A DNA stretch of 64,000 nucleotides from Bacteroidia bacterium (GTDB taxonomy: Bacteria; Bacteroidota; Bacteroidia; Chitinophagales; JAUHXS01): contig JAUHXS010000002.1 in assembly GCA_030426955.1 (NCBI GenBank), forward strand, positions 1-64,000, in the 5' to 3' direction. The position numbers were made by a program, and so were the translations under genes. The notes below the pieces were generated by a model. The model made no database searches, was not told the origin of the DNA, and saw nothing but the letters and a program-made list of their open reading frames with translations. Positions 28,698-37,537 of the stretch are shown here, one piece after another (within the stretch, counting starts at the first letter, position 1; each line of letters opens with the position of its first letter).

Positions 28698-28818
28698 TCA
28701 CTCAAAATAATGAATTTATAACGTTTGTGGATAGGATGTAAATAAAAAGTCAGTCTCCATATTAAATCTTTGAACGCTTATTCTATTTTTGTGGTTACTA
28801 AATAAAAAAGATAACTAG

Positions 28819-29775
28819 ATGAGCGAAGCGATCGAAAAAGTAAAATGTCTGATCATTGGATCAGGTCCAGCAGGATATACCGCTGCTATTTATGCGGCAA
28901 GAGCAAATATGAATCCTGTTTTGTACAGAGGGATGCAGCCAGGCGGACAACTAACAACTACAAATGAAGTAGAAAATTTCCCAGGATATCCAGAAGGGGT
29001 TACGGGCCCAGAAATGATGACTCAATTGGAAGCTCAAGCAAAGAGATTTGATACAGATGTAAGAGATGGATGGATAACAAAAGTAGATTTTAGTGGAGAT
29101 ATTCATAAAGTTTGGGTAAATGATAAAGACGAGATTCATGCGGAAACTGTAATTATTTCAACTGGAGCATCTGCTAAATATTTGGGCTTACCATCTGAGC
29201 AAAACTATTTAGAAAAAGGAGGAGGTGTCTCAGCTTGTGCGGTTTGTGATGGCTTCTTCTATAAAAATCAAGAGACGGTAATTGTAGGAGCTGGGGACTC
29301 AGCTTGTGAGGAAGCTCATTACTTATCTAATATATGTACCAAAGTGACCATGCTCGTACGTAGAGATGTGTTTAGGGCTTCGAAAATTATGGCAGAGAGA
29401 GTTCAAAATACACCTAATATTGAAATATTGTACAATACAGAGACAGAGGAAGTACTGGGAGAGAATGATTTGGTAACTGGTGTTAGGGTTAAAGACAACA
29501 AGACAGGTGAGACAAAAGAAATCCCATGTACGGGCTTTTTTGTAGCTATTGGACATAATCCGAATACGGAAATTTTTAAAGATTACCTTAACCTTGACGA
29601 CGCTGGTTACATTAAGTATGCACAACCTGGAACGGCTAAAACTAATGTGCCTGGAGTTTTTGTAAGCGGAGATGCTGCTGATAAAACGTATAGGCAAGCC
29701 ATTACAGCTGCTGGAACTGGATGTATGGCTGCTTTGGAAGCAGAAAGATACCTTGCTGCTAAAGGATCATACTGA
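28819..29775 (+). CDS. trxB: Thioredoxin reductase
   Basis: The protein has 318 residues. It shows the FAD motif IIGSGPAGYTAAIYAARA, QPGGQLTTTNEVENFPGYP, the redox pair CAVC in SACAVCDGFF near 135, the NADPH motif VGAGDSACEEA near 155 and the terminal GVFVSGDAADKTYRQAITAAGTGCMAA. It passes electrons from NADPH to thioredoxin, so it would feed the Bcp peroxidase nearby. TATTTTTG at 28784-28791 may be its -7 box. Confidence 0.97.
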   Translation: MSEAIEKVKCLIIGSGPAGYTAAIYAARANMNPVLYRGMQPGGQLTTTNEVENFPGYPEGVTGPEMMTQLEAQAKRFDTDVRDGWITKVDFSGDIHKVWVNDKDEIHAETVIISTGASAKYLGLPSEQNYLEKGGGVSACAVCDGFFYKNQETVIVGAGDSACEEAHYLSNICTKVTMLVRRDVFRASKIMAERVQNTPNIEILYNTETEEVLGENDLVTGVRVKDNKTGETKEIPCTGFFVAIGHNPNTEIFKDYLNLDDAGYIKYAQPGTAKTNVPGVFVSGDAADKTYRQAITAAGTGCMAALEAERYLAAKGSY

Positions 29776-29785
29776 GGGTGACATT

Positions 29786-29932
29786 CTATCCGTTGTTCTG
29801 AATAGTCTTAGCACTTGGTGCCTGAGTTCCTTGCATAGGACCCACTTCGCATTTCTTTGTAAAAGCACAAGCAGATAAAAATAAAGTTGCTAAAGTAGCA
29901 ATAGCTAGAAATTTTAGATCTTGTTTTCTCAT
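29786..29932 (-). CDS. Small lipoprotein, 48 residues
   Basis: The minus strand reads an ATG at 29932 to a TAG at 29786. The product starts MRKQDLKFLAIATLATLFLS and has a clean lipobox (LSAC, Cys22), then about 26 mostly polar residues with one more cysteine (FTKKCEVGPMQGTQAPSA...). This basic start, hydrophobic core and lipobox are hard to explain by chance. It is convergent with trxB, whose stop lies 11 bp away. Function unknown; in this phylum such very short lipoproteins are often left unannotated. Confidence 0.65.
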   Translation of the reverse strand: MRKQDLKFLAIATLATLFLSACAFTKKCEVGPMQGTQAPSAKTIQNNG

Positions 29933-30077
29933 TGACTATTGTGTTTTAATTCTAATTTAGTCTTTATACGTGTAAATCGAAAATTTGTTGTGAGAAATGT
30001 TAGGTTTTTCTTTCTTCTTGATCAGTTGTTGTAGCTACTACTTCTAGTAGTGTTGCACGTAAAGTAATTAAGACCTA

Positions 30078-30956
30078 CTACTTGCCGAATATCTCTATTC
30101 TCTTTGCTGCATAAATTTTTCCCCAGCTTTTCCCCTCGACATAAGCAATAACGTGACTGTTTTTAAAAGACACATCTTCTGGAATGTCAGATAGGTTATA
30201 TTCTCCTTCTCCATTAAGGTTATCTAAGTCTATAGTGATGGATTGTCTGGCTACATTGTTGCGAAGAATCTCCTTATGAGCATTTTCTCCTGCAGTTGGA
30301 GTCCATACTAAGCTGTCCTCAACGAGTACTATATGCAACGCTACATCGCTTAGCTCATATTGCATGGATGGATTACGTATAGAGAAACTTCCCTTTACTA
30401 ATGAATTGTCAGTTTCTTCAATGTTTAAAATAATTCCATGTGTAGGTGTATGACTAGCAACAGAGTCTTTCAATAATTCAACAGCTCCCTCAGATGAACC
30501 ACCATAGGCTAGCCTTAGACTATTAGGTGCTCCAAAAACACCTAACGGTGTCCACAGACTAGTCAGGTTAACACCATAGAGCCAAATCTTTCTTTGTGAA
30601 ATTGGAGTCACAAGGTTTTCCCACTCCTGTTGAAACTTATCATTTCCCTGTGGGTCATAATTTGCTGGTCCGTATAAATCCCAAAAGGTAATTGGCTTTA
30701 AGATGATAAAGTAATTTTCAGGTGCCTCGTACAAATCATTGTGTACATGATCTGAGATGTAACATCCGCCACAATTTACTGAAGTATAAACCTGAAATAT
30801 GCCAAATGGGCTAAAGTCATATTCTTGCTTTTTTTCTTCTTTATTGGAGTTCCCATCAGATTCATTGTTGATGGGTTCTGATAGGGGCTCTTTTTTGCAA
30901 GAACCAAGGCTGATAATTGCAATAATAATGTAGCTGATAATCGTTTTAGTAGTCAT
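30078..30956 (-). CDS. Lipoprotein with thioredoxin-like (DUF1223/Omp28-like) features
   Basis: The protein has 292 residues. A lipoprotein signal ends at Cys20 (LGSCKKEP), followed by an acidic, asparagine-rich linker to about 45. Then FQVYTSVNCGGCYISDHVHNDL gives a CxxC at the place of a thioredoxin-like active site, with FIILKPITFWDLYGP resembling the DUF1223 strand-helix pattern. The C-terminal ~120 residues are beta-rich and contain AHKEILRNNVA, a motif like that of Omp28-type proteins. The exact family is unsure. A redox role in the envelope is inference. Confidence 0.65.
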   Translation of the reverse strand: MTTKTIISYIIIAIISLGSCKKEPLSEPINNESDGNSNKEEKKQEYDFSPFGIFQVYTSVNCGGCYISDHVHNDLYEAPENYFIILKPITFWDLYGPANYDPQGNDKFQQEWENLVTPISQRKIWLYGVNLTSLWTPLGVFGAPNSLRLAYGGSSEGAVELLKDSVASHTPTHGIILNIEETDNSLVKGSFSIRNPSMQYELSDVALHIVLVEDSLVWTPTAGENAHKEILRNNVARQSITIDLDNLNGEGEYNLSDIPEDVSFKNSHVIAYVEGKSWGKIYAAKRIEIFGK

Positions 30957-31030
30957 AAGTTGTTTTCTTTTATGCTAAAATATCCTTAAAGTACTCTTTG
31001 AAGTAGCCTAATATTTTCAGAAACAAAAAG

Positions 31031-31061
31031 TTGAACTGTATTTTAAATAATCTTACTTTTG
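31031..31061 (+). promoter_or_regulatory. Bacteroidota-type promoter giving a near-leaderless transcript
   Basis: TTG at 31031 and TACTTTTG at 31054-31061 are 20 bp apart. The start codon at 31066 begins four bases after the -7 box, about where transcription should start. Confidence 0.5.
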
Positions 31062-31065
31062 ATTC

Positions 31066-32697
31066 ATGGTGAGAGCCTTTCTTATTGTAGGAGTCTTTGT
31101 TCTTTTTTGCATTCATCTAATTGCTCAAAGTACTTATCTCCCTTTAGGTACCTATGGGTATCATGTCATTGATCGACTGGAAATTAAGTCCGGTAAAATA
31201 AATTCCTACCTTTTTAGTGCTGTTAAGCCTTACTCTAGAAAAGGAATAGCTAGGTTGATAGAGTCTTCAGATGCTTCAAGCTCTAGGCAAGATCAATTTA
31301 ACACTAGGTATTTAAAGTTAGAAGGCAGAGAATTTCTATCAGTTGATGATAGCCTTGATAGCAAGAAATCTTTACTGAAATACTTATATCAAGATCCTTC
31401 TGTGCTTTATGCCGTTAATACCAAGGATTTTATGTTTAAAATCAATCCGGTGCTGTATGCTCAAGGTGGTCAGGAGCAAGAAATAGATGAGTTTAAGTAC
31501 ATTAATACAAGAGGAATTGAGTTTCGAGGGATGATCGACGAAAAGATAGGGTTTTACACTTTTGTTAGCGAAAATCAAGTTTTTTTTCCTGAATATGTAA
31601 AAGATAGAACCGAGCAAGATCAAGCAGTTCAAGGGCAGGGCTTTTACAAAACGTTCAAGGATGAGGGCGTTGATTTCTTTAATGCAAGAGGGTACATCAC
31701 TTTTCCAGTGACAAAACATGTTGGAGTGCAGTTTGGACATGATAAAAACTTCATTGGCAATGGATATCGTTCGTTGATTTTATCGGATTATGCTAACAAT
31801 TATCTCTTCTTGAAGCTCAATACAAAAGTCTGGAGGTTGAATTATCAAAATCTATATACCTCTTTAGTAGCAGATTACACAAGAGGTGTAGATACGAAGT
31901 TGCCTAACAAATATATGTCTTTGCACCACTTGAGTTTGAATGTAACTGATTGGTTAAATATTGGTGCATTTGAAAGTGTTGTTTCGGGTAGGCTAGATGC
32001 CAACTATCTCAACCCCATTATATTTTATAGGGCAGTAGAACAAGATCTTGGTAGCCCCGATAATGCTATTTTGGGAACAGATTTTAAAGTTAATTTCTTA
32101 AAGCACTTCTCTTGTTATGGACAATTTATTGTTGATGAATTTAACTTCAATAACTTTAGAGACTCAACCGGTTGGTGGGGGAATAAATACGGTTTTCAGG
32201 CTGGTTTGAAGTATATTGATGTGGCGGGAATTAGTAATTTAGACTTACAATTGGAGTATAATGTAGTAAGACCTTATACTTATACCTTTAGAGATTCTTT
32301 AGCAAATTATTCTCACTATAATCAATCTTTGGCACATCCACTTGGGGCTAATTTTGAAGAATTTATTGGGATCATTCGATATCAGCCCATTCCTAGGTTG
32401 ACTATTACGGCTAGACAGCTAGTCATGAATCAAGGAATAGATACCGCAAATACAAACTGGGGAGGTAGTGTTTTTCCGAGTTATATTACAAGGGAGAGAG
32501 AATATGATAACTACATTTTACAAGGGGTGTTTTCCAAAACTTTCTTAACAGATATTACTCTAAGTTATCAATGGAGGCATAATATTTTCCTTGACTTAAG
32601 ATATCTGTATCGAACCAATAATCTCAAGACAAACAACACTAGTTTTACCTCTTTTGCAGTTCGCATGAATATCGCTCAGTGGGATTGGGGATATTAG
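31066..32697 (+). CDS. Large outer-membrane beta-barrel protein (Wzi/RemB-like)
   Basis: The protein has 543 residues with a signal peptide (FLIVGVFVLFCIHLIAQ). The mature region shows many amphipathic strands and ends FAVRMNIAQWDWGY. Segments such as GVDFFNARGYITFPVTKHVGVQFGHDKNFIGNGYRSLILSDYANNY resemble capsule-assembly Wzi-type barrels and related proteins annotated as gliding protein RemB in flavobacteria. I cannot choose between these. It stands alone before atoE with its own promoter. Confidence 0.7.
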   Translation: MVRAFLIVGVFVLFCIHLIAQSTYLPLGTYGYHVIDRLEIKSGKINSYLFSAVKPYSRKGIARLIESSDASSSRQDQFNTRYLKLEGREFLSVDDSLDSKKSLLKYLYQDPSVLYAVNTKDFMFKINPVLYAQGGQEQEIDEFKYINTRGIEFRGMIDEKIGFYTFVSENQVFFPEYVKDRTEQDQAVQGQGFYKTFKDEGVDFFNARGYITFPVTKHVGVQFGHDKNFIGNGYRSLILSDYANNYLFLKLNTKVWRLNYQNLYTSLVADYTRGVDTKLPNKYMSLHHLSLNVTDWLNIGAFESVVSGRLDANYLNPIIFYRAVEQDLGSPDNAILGTDFKVNFLKHFSCYGQFIVDEFNFNNFRDSTGWWGNKYGFQAGLKYIDVAGISNLDLQLEYNVVRPYTYTFRDSLANYSHYNQSLAHPLGANFEEFIGIIRYQPIPRLTITARQLVMNQGIDTANTNWGGSVFPSYITREREYDNYILQGVFSKTFLTDITLSYQWRHNIFLDLRYLYRTNNLKTNNTSFTSFAVRMNIAQWDWGY

Positions 32698-32721
32698 TGA
32701 GATATTTGTAGCTTTATAAGC

Positions 32722-34080
32722 ATGCCTAACTTAGCTGATAGCTATATCAATATTGCCAGAAGACTTCTTCCATCACCATTCACCATAGCCATTATCCTTA
32801 CCGCATTAGTTCTCGTATTGGCCATGTTGTTTGGCACGCAAGAGGTTACATTGCAGGGTTCTGTCGATTCATGGAAAAATGGTTTATGGAATCCCTCGCT
32901 GCTAGTTTTTGCTATTCAAATGATGTTGATGTTAGTATTGGGCTATGTCTTAGCATTAAGTAAGCCAGTAAATAAGTTGGTTGCTAAAGTTACTGGTCTT
33001 TGTAATACGAATGCAAGAGCAGTTGGTTTAGTCTGTTTCTTTACTTTGCTAGTCAGTTTTATCAATTGGGGGCTAGGCTTGATCTTTGGAGCCATATTAA
33101 CAAGAAAAGTAGGAGAATATGGCAAACAAAATAATATTAGCATTAATTATCCTTTAGTTGGAGCGGCAGGATATTCAGGGCTAATGGTTTGGCACGGAGG
33201 ACTATCCGGTTCTGCACCAATAAAAGTGAGCGAAGCTGGGCATTTTATGGAGAATCAAATTGGTCAAATATTGCTTTCAGAAACTGTTTTCTCTAATATG
33301 AATATTGTTGTATCGTTACTTTTACTTATTGTTATTCCAACTTTCATGATTTTTTTGGCTAAAAAGACATCTCGAAGTGAGTTGCCTGAAGAAATTACCT
33401 CAGAATCAGATGTTGCCAATAAATTGACAGAAAATTTAATAGGAGCAGAAAAGATAGACCATTCAAAGTGGTTTGCTTATGCATTTGGCAGTATTTTACT
33501 ACTGGTATGCTTAAATGACATATACTCATCTTTGGTTAGTGGCGAGAGAATATTATCGTTTTTAAATCCCAATTTTATTAATCTGTCATTATTAGCATTA
33601 GCCATCTTATTTCAAGGAAGCATAAATGATTTTTTGAAGTCACTTGACAAGTCTATAATAAGTGCGTCGGGGATATTAATACAATTTCCGTTGTATTTTG
33701 GTATCATGGGCATTATGAATTATTCTGGTTTGGTGAATGTTTGCTCAGATTTTTTTATGAGCATATCCAATAACTTTACGTATCCTATTTTTACGTTCAT
33801 CAGTGCAGGAATAGTTAATGTTTTTGTGCCAAGTGGAGGTGGACAATGGGCCGTTCAAGGACCAATTATTGTTGAAGCAGCTAAACAATTGGGAGTTGAT
33901 ATATCGAAGTGTATCATGGCGTTGGCGTATGGAGATCAATTGACTAATATGCTACAACCTTTTTGGGCGCTACCATTATTAGGTATAACAGGGTTAAAAG
34001 CAAAAGATATTTTACCCTATTCATTGGCAATAATGTTGGTCGGTGGCGTTATATTTATTATTGGCTTAGTATTATTTTGA
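32722..34080 (+). CDS. atoE: Short-chain fatty acid transporter, AtoE family
   Basis: The protein has 452 residues with about 11 membrane segments. Family marks are PSPFTIAIILTALV near 20, the WGLGLIFGAILTRKVG segment near 115, GLMVWHGGLSGSAPIKV near 155 and FVPSGGGQWAVQGPIIVEAA near 370. AtoE-type proteins take up short-chain fatty acids such as acetoacetate or butyrate. It is followed after one base by a small membrane protein gene and then lpxB. Confidence 0.9.
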   Translation: MPNLADSYINIARRLLPSPFTIAIILTALVLVLAMLFGTQEVTLQGSVDSWKNGLWNPSLLVFAIQMMLMLVLGYVLALSKPVNKLVAKVTGLCNTNARAVGLVCFFTLLVSFINWGLGLIFGAILTRKVGEYGKQNNISINYPLVGAAGYSGLMVWHGGLSGSAPIKVSEAGHFMENQIGQILLSETVFSNMNIVVSLLLLIVIPTFMIFLAKKTSRSELPEEITSESDVANKLTENLIGAEKIDHSKWFAYAFGSILLLVCLNDIYSSLVSGERILSFLNPNFINLSLLALAILFQGSINDFLKSLDKSIISASGILIQFPLYFGIMGIMNYSGLVNVCSDFFMSISNNFTYPIFTFISAGIVNVFVPSGGGQWAVQGPIIVEAAKQLGVDISKCIMALAYGDQLTNMLQPFWALPLLGITGLKAKDILPYSLAIMLVGGVIFIIGLVLF

Positions 34081-34081
34081 T

Positions 34082-34381
34082 ATGGGTAAACGATACTTAA
34101 TACACGATTCTATCTACTTAGGTGCGTTGGTTGGTGCAATCCTTCCCGCTTTAGGGTCTGCTATTTATCGAATGTTGGAATTTACAGACTACTCTTGGGA
34201 GCAATATTATACCTATATATTCAATACCGAAATATTTGCGAGGTTAATTAGCCTATGTGTTATTACAAACTTAGTTTCTATGTATGGATTTCATTACATC
34301 AAGTATGATAAAGCAATAAGAGGAGTGATTTTTATCACACTGCTATATGCTGTTGTTTCCGTAATCTTACTTTTTGCTTAA
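34082..34381 (+). CDS. Small membrane protein of unknown function
   Basis: The protein has 99 residues and three likely membrane segments (about 10-30, 50-70 and 80-98). No catalytic motif is seen. It starts one base after atoE stops, and its TAA overlaps the lpxB ATG, so it belongs to a coupled atoE-orf-lpxB-spoIID unit. I do not recognise a family. Confidence 0.75.
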   Translation: MGKRYLIHDSIYLGALVGAILPALGSAIYRMLEFTDYSWEQYYTYIFNTEIFARLISLCVITNLVSMYGFHYIKYDKAIRGVIFITLLYAVVSVILLFA

Positions 34382-35460
34382 TGCGTTATTATATTATTTC
34401 AGGAGAAGCTTCTGGTGATTTGCATGGTGCCAACTTGGTAAAGCAACTTAAAATAGAAGATCCTAACGCTGACTTTCGTGGATGGGGAGGAGATTTAATG
34501 CGAAAAGAAGGTCTAGAGCTTGTCAAGCATTACAAAGAACTAGCCTTTATGGGCTTTGTTGAGGTCTTGATGAACATCTTTACGATTCTAAAAAACCTTA
34601 AATTCTGTAAAGAGGATATTTTAAAGTACCAGCCTGATGTTGTTATCCTTATTGATTATCCTGGGTTCAATCTTAAAGTGGCCGAATTTGCAAAAAAGAA
34701 TAATATAAAAGTTATTTACTACATATCTCCGCAAGTATGGGCATGGAAAGCGTCAAGAGTAAAAAAGATCAAAGCTTACGTCGATAAAATGTTGGTGATA
34801 TTGCCCTTTGAAAAGGAGTTTTACCAAAAGTACAATTATGAAGTCGACTTTGTAGGGCACCCTTTGTTGGATGCAATAAGTGAGAGTGAAAAAAGAGAAG
34901 AAAAAACGATTGCCCTTATACCTGGAAGTCGTAAACAAGAGATCAAAACAATGTTGCCCATTATGTTGGAAGCAACATCAAAGTTTGATGGATACAGACA
35001 AGTTATAGCGGGAGTTAATTCGATAGACAAAAGTTTTTATCAAGATTTTATTGAAGATTCGAATGCTCAGATTGAATATAATGCAATGCATAATGTTTTA
35101 AGAAAAGCATCTATTGCAGTAGTGACTTCAGGTACTGCCACATTGGAAACAGCATTATTTAACGTTCCACAAGTTGTCTGTTATAAAGGAAGTTTTTTAT
35201 CGTACCATATAGGCAAGCATTTAGTTAAGGTGAAATATATTTCATTAGTCAACTTAATTATGGATCAGGAAGTTGTAAAAGAATTGATACAAAATGATCT
35301 TTCCGTAAATAATTTAAGACAAGAAGCCGAAATTTTGCTAAAAAATGCTTTTGAAAAGGAAAAGATGTATCGGGCTTACGAAGCGCTTCAAACAAAACTT
35401 GGAGGTAAGGGTGCTTCGGAAAGAGCTGCAAAAGTAATTGTAGATTATTTGAATGAATAG
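34381..35460 (+). CDS. lpxB: Lipid-A-disaccharide synthase
   Basis: The protein has 359 residues. Family marks are YIISGEASGDLHGANLV at the start, PDVVILIDYPGFNLKVA near 95, YYISPQVWAWK near 115, GHPLLD near 158, IALIPGSRKQEIK near 175 and VTSGTATLETALFNVPQVVCYK near 245. It condenses UDP-2,3-diacylglucosamine with lipid X to form the lipid A disaccharide at the inner membrane. Its presence shows a diderm cell with lipid A. It overlaps the next gene by 8 bp. Confidence 0.96.
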   Translation: MRYYIISGEASGDLHGANLVKQLKIEDPNADFRGWGGDLMRKEGLELVKHYKELAFMGFVEVLMNIFTILKNLKFCKEDILKYQPDVVILIDYPGFNLKVAEFAKKNNIKVIYYISPQVWAWKASRVKKIKAYVDKMLVILPFEKEFYQKYNYEVDFVGHPLLDAISESEKREEKTIALIPGSRKQEIKTMLPIMLEATSKFDGYRQVIAGVNSIDKSFYQDFIEDSNAQIEYNAMHNVLRKASIAVVTSGTATLETALFNVPQVVCYKGSFLSYHIGKHLVKVKYISLVNLIMDQEVVKELIQNDLSVNNLRQEAEILLKNAFEKEKMYRAYEALQTKLGGKGASERAAKVIVDYLNE

Positions 35461-36595
35461 ATGGATAGGGCTTTTTTGCATCAACTTAGTGATCACCATT
35501 AATGGCTTTTCGCAACATCGCCTTTATATCGGAATATTAAGAAGCCAGAAAATAACAGAACTTAAAGTAGCAGTTGACTCGGGCTCTGCATCTGTCAATG
35601 CATTTGGTGTTGAGGTATTTCGGTTAACGAAAGAAAAGCCTGTTAAACTCAGCTTTAAAAAAAGATACATCAAGGCAATTATTGACGATGTTATATCTGC
35701 TGACAACTTCATCATCAAGACAGATAGTAGCCAGTATCTATCATTGCTAATTAACAGCGAAATTTATCAATACAAGGGCGATTTGTTAGTAGAATATGAC
35801 TCCATCGACAAAACTTTTATTCTAACCAATATTGTTGATATTAATGATTACCTAGGCTCAGTCATGTTAGGGGAAATCGGAGGATTAGATGGAGAGGAAT
35901 TTTTAAAGGCAATGGCTGTAGTGAGTAGGACATATGCGTTAAAAAATACCTACAAGCATAAAAATGATCAGTTTGACTTGTGTGATGGGGTTCATTGTCA
36001 AGTTTACAAGGGTGATTTATTTATTCCAAATGCGATTATTCAAGCCATTGAAGAAACAGGAAACGAAGTCATTATTGATCGGGATAGCAACTTAATTGAC
36101 GCAGTATTTTATGCTAATAGTGGTGGTATTACTTCTGATGTGGAGTATGTTTGGAATGTAGAAGCTTCTTACTTGAAATCCAAAGTAGATTCTTTTTCCC
36201 AAAATGGAAGGGGCTATGCGTGGGAATATAAAATCCTAAAAAAGGATTGGTTGGATTATCTATCAAAAAAAGTTAGAGATACAGTTAGTGGATATTATTG
36301 CGAGACAAATTTTGATCGAAGGAAAAACTATTATTGCAATGAAATTCCAATTTCATTAGTAGATATAAGGTATGATCTTCGTTTAAGGTCTACTTTGTTT
36401 ATTGTTGAAGAAAATGTAGATACTGTTAATGGGGATTATTTGATTTTTTATGGGAGAGGATATGGACACGGGGTTGGTTTTAGTCAAGAAGGTGGATATG
36501 AAATGGGTAAGCAGGGTTATAATTATGTAGATATCATAAAATACTATTACACAAGTGTTAAAGTCTTAGACTACTTTCTGTTACAGGACTATTAA
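35453..36595 (+). CDS. SpoIID/LytB-domain protein
   Basis: The protein has 380 residues with an N-terminal signal (GLFCINLVITINGFS). The SpoIID domain is marked by INDYLGSVMLGEIGG near 130, AMAVVSRTYALKN near 160, CDGVHCQVYKG near 180, VFYANSGGITSDVEYVW near 220 and the end motif GRGYGHGVGFSQEGGYEMG near 340. In spore formers SpoIID is a lytic transglycosylase acting on denuded glycan; in non-sporulating diderms it is presumably a wall enzyme. It is the last gene of the lpxB unit. Confidence 0.9.
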   Translation: MNRWIGLFCINLVITINGFSQHRLYIGILRSQKITELKVAVDSGSASVNAFGVEVFRLTKEKPVKLSFKKRYIKAIIDDVISADNFIIKTDSSQYLSLLINSEIYQYKGDLLVEYDSIDKTFILTNIVDINDYLGSVMLGEIGGLDGEEFLKAMAVVSRTYALKNTYKHKNDQFDLCDGVHCQVYKGDLFIPNAIIQAIEETGNEVIIDRDSNLIDAVFYANSGGITSDVEYVWNVEASYLKSKVDSFSQNGRGYAWEYKILKKDWLDYLSKKVRDTVSGYYCETNFDRRKNYYCNEIPISLVDIRYDLRLRSTLFIVEENVDTVNGDYLIFYGRGYGHGVGFSQEGGYEMGKQGYNYVDIIKYYYTSVKVLDYFLLQDY

Positions 36596-36625
36596 ACTCA
36601 ATCTAATATTGCATTAAACAAGGCA

Positions 36626-37537
36626 TTAATAGTATAATGGTCTAAATCGAATACCATTAACAGAATTGTATTCCAAGGCAGGAAAAGGAAATTTTAAAAG
36701 ATTTACAGATCGAAGTAAAAAGCGTATCCATTTTTTATTGGATGATATTCGTGAAAAGTCAATATCAAAAGATAATAGGTATTGTCTATACCGATCTAAA
36801 TGTGGGAATGGTTTTCCTCTGTAATAGGTTGGGTTTTCGAATTCGTAAATCATGCCATTGGCACTATACCCAAATGCGACATTAAGCCACTTAGGAATTT
36901 TGTCACTCCTTGAAATCTTATTTAGGTTGGCTGACAACCAATAAGTATGTGCATTGTAGTCGAGGAAAAAGCTTTCAATGTGATTCTCTCCCAAAGCGCT
37001 GTGCAAGTTTCTAAATTCACTAGGTGCGTAAGAAAACTTCATAAGCACAATTTGTTCATTAAATAAAGCCTCTTGTGTCATAAACAGTCCTGCCCCCAAT
37101 GTATTTGCAATCATATCATACCAAGAAAACCCCCAATCCTCATACAAGCCGTCAAATATCTCAATTGGTGTTTGGAAAATTAATCCAATAGGTCCTCCGT
37201 ATAAAAGCGCTTTTTTCTTATTTACGCCAGCACTTCGTAAAGCATAGTATGCCGTATAACTTTCTCTATAAGCGCCGTAAGCGTGCCCTGCCTTGTCAAT
37301 TTGCAGATAACCTTCTGAGTCATCGTAAAAGTGAAATGAAACACGTTCCTGATCTTTGTACCAAATAAAACTTAGAAAAGAGAGTCCGGCAACATAGGAA
37401 CCTGTTTCAATTGCAATGACAGTTGCAAGCTTCTTTTTGTTAAGTGTATCCGGATATAGCTCCGCAAATTGAGGCTGTCCAAAGATGCTAGTAGAAAAAA
37501 GAACTACATAAATGAATGCTGCAAACCGAAAAAACAT
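36626..37537 (-). CDS. DUF2279 family envelope protein
   Basis: The protein has 303 residues with an N-terminal signal (FRFAAFIYVVLFSTSIFGQ). The conserved part is about 30-165: FLSFIWYKDQERVSFHFYDDSEGYLQIDKAGHAYGAY and LLYGGPIGLIFQTPIEIFDGLYEDWGFSWYDMIANTLGAG, a layout I recognise as DUF2279. The remainder looks strand-rich. The role is unknown. Its ATG overlaps the serS stop codon by one base. Confidence 0.8.
   Translation of the reverse strand: MFFRFAAFIYVVLFSTSIFGQPQFAELYPDTLNKKKLATVIAIETGSYVAGLSFLSFIWYKDQERVSFHFYDDSEGYLQIDKAGHAYGAYRESYTAYYALRSAGVNKKKALLYGGPIGLIFQTPIEIFDGLYEDWGFSWYDMIANTLGAGLFMTQEALFNEQIVLMKFSYAPSEFRNLHSALGENHIESFFLDYNAHTYWLSANLNKISRSDKIPKWLNVAFGYSANGMIYEFENPTYYRGKPFPHLDRYRQYLLSFDIDFSRISSNKKWIRFLLRSVNLLKFPFPALEYNSVNGIRFRPLYY

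Noticed and set aside
29672-29878. Plus-strand frame across the end of trxB
   Set aside because: It is out of frame within trxB and antisense to the small lipoprotein, which has a clear lipobox.
30031-30055. CTACTA/TAGTAG hairpin as a terminator
   Set aside because: The stem is only six base pairs with no U-tract; too weak to call.
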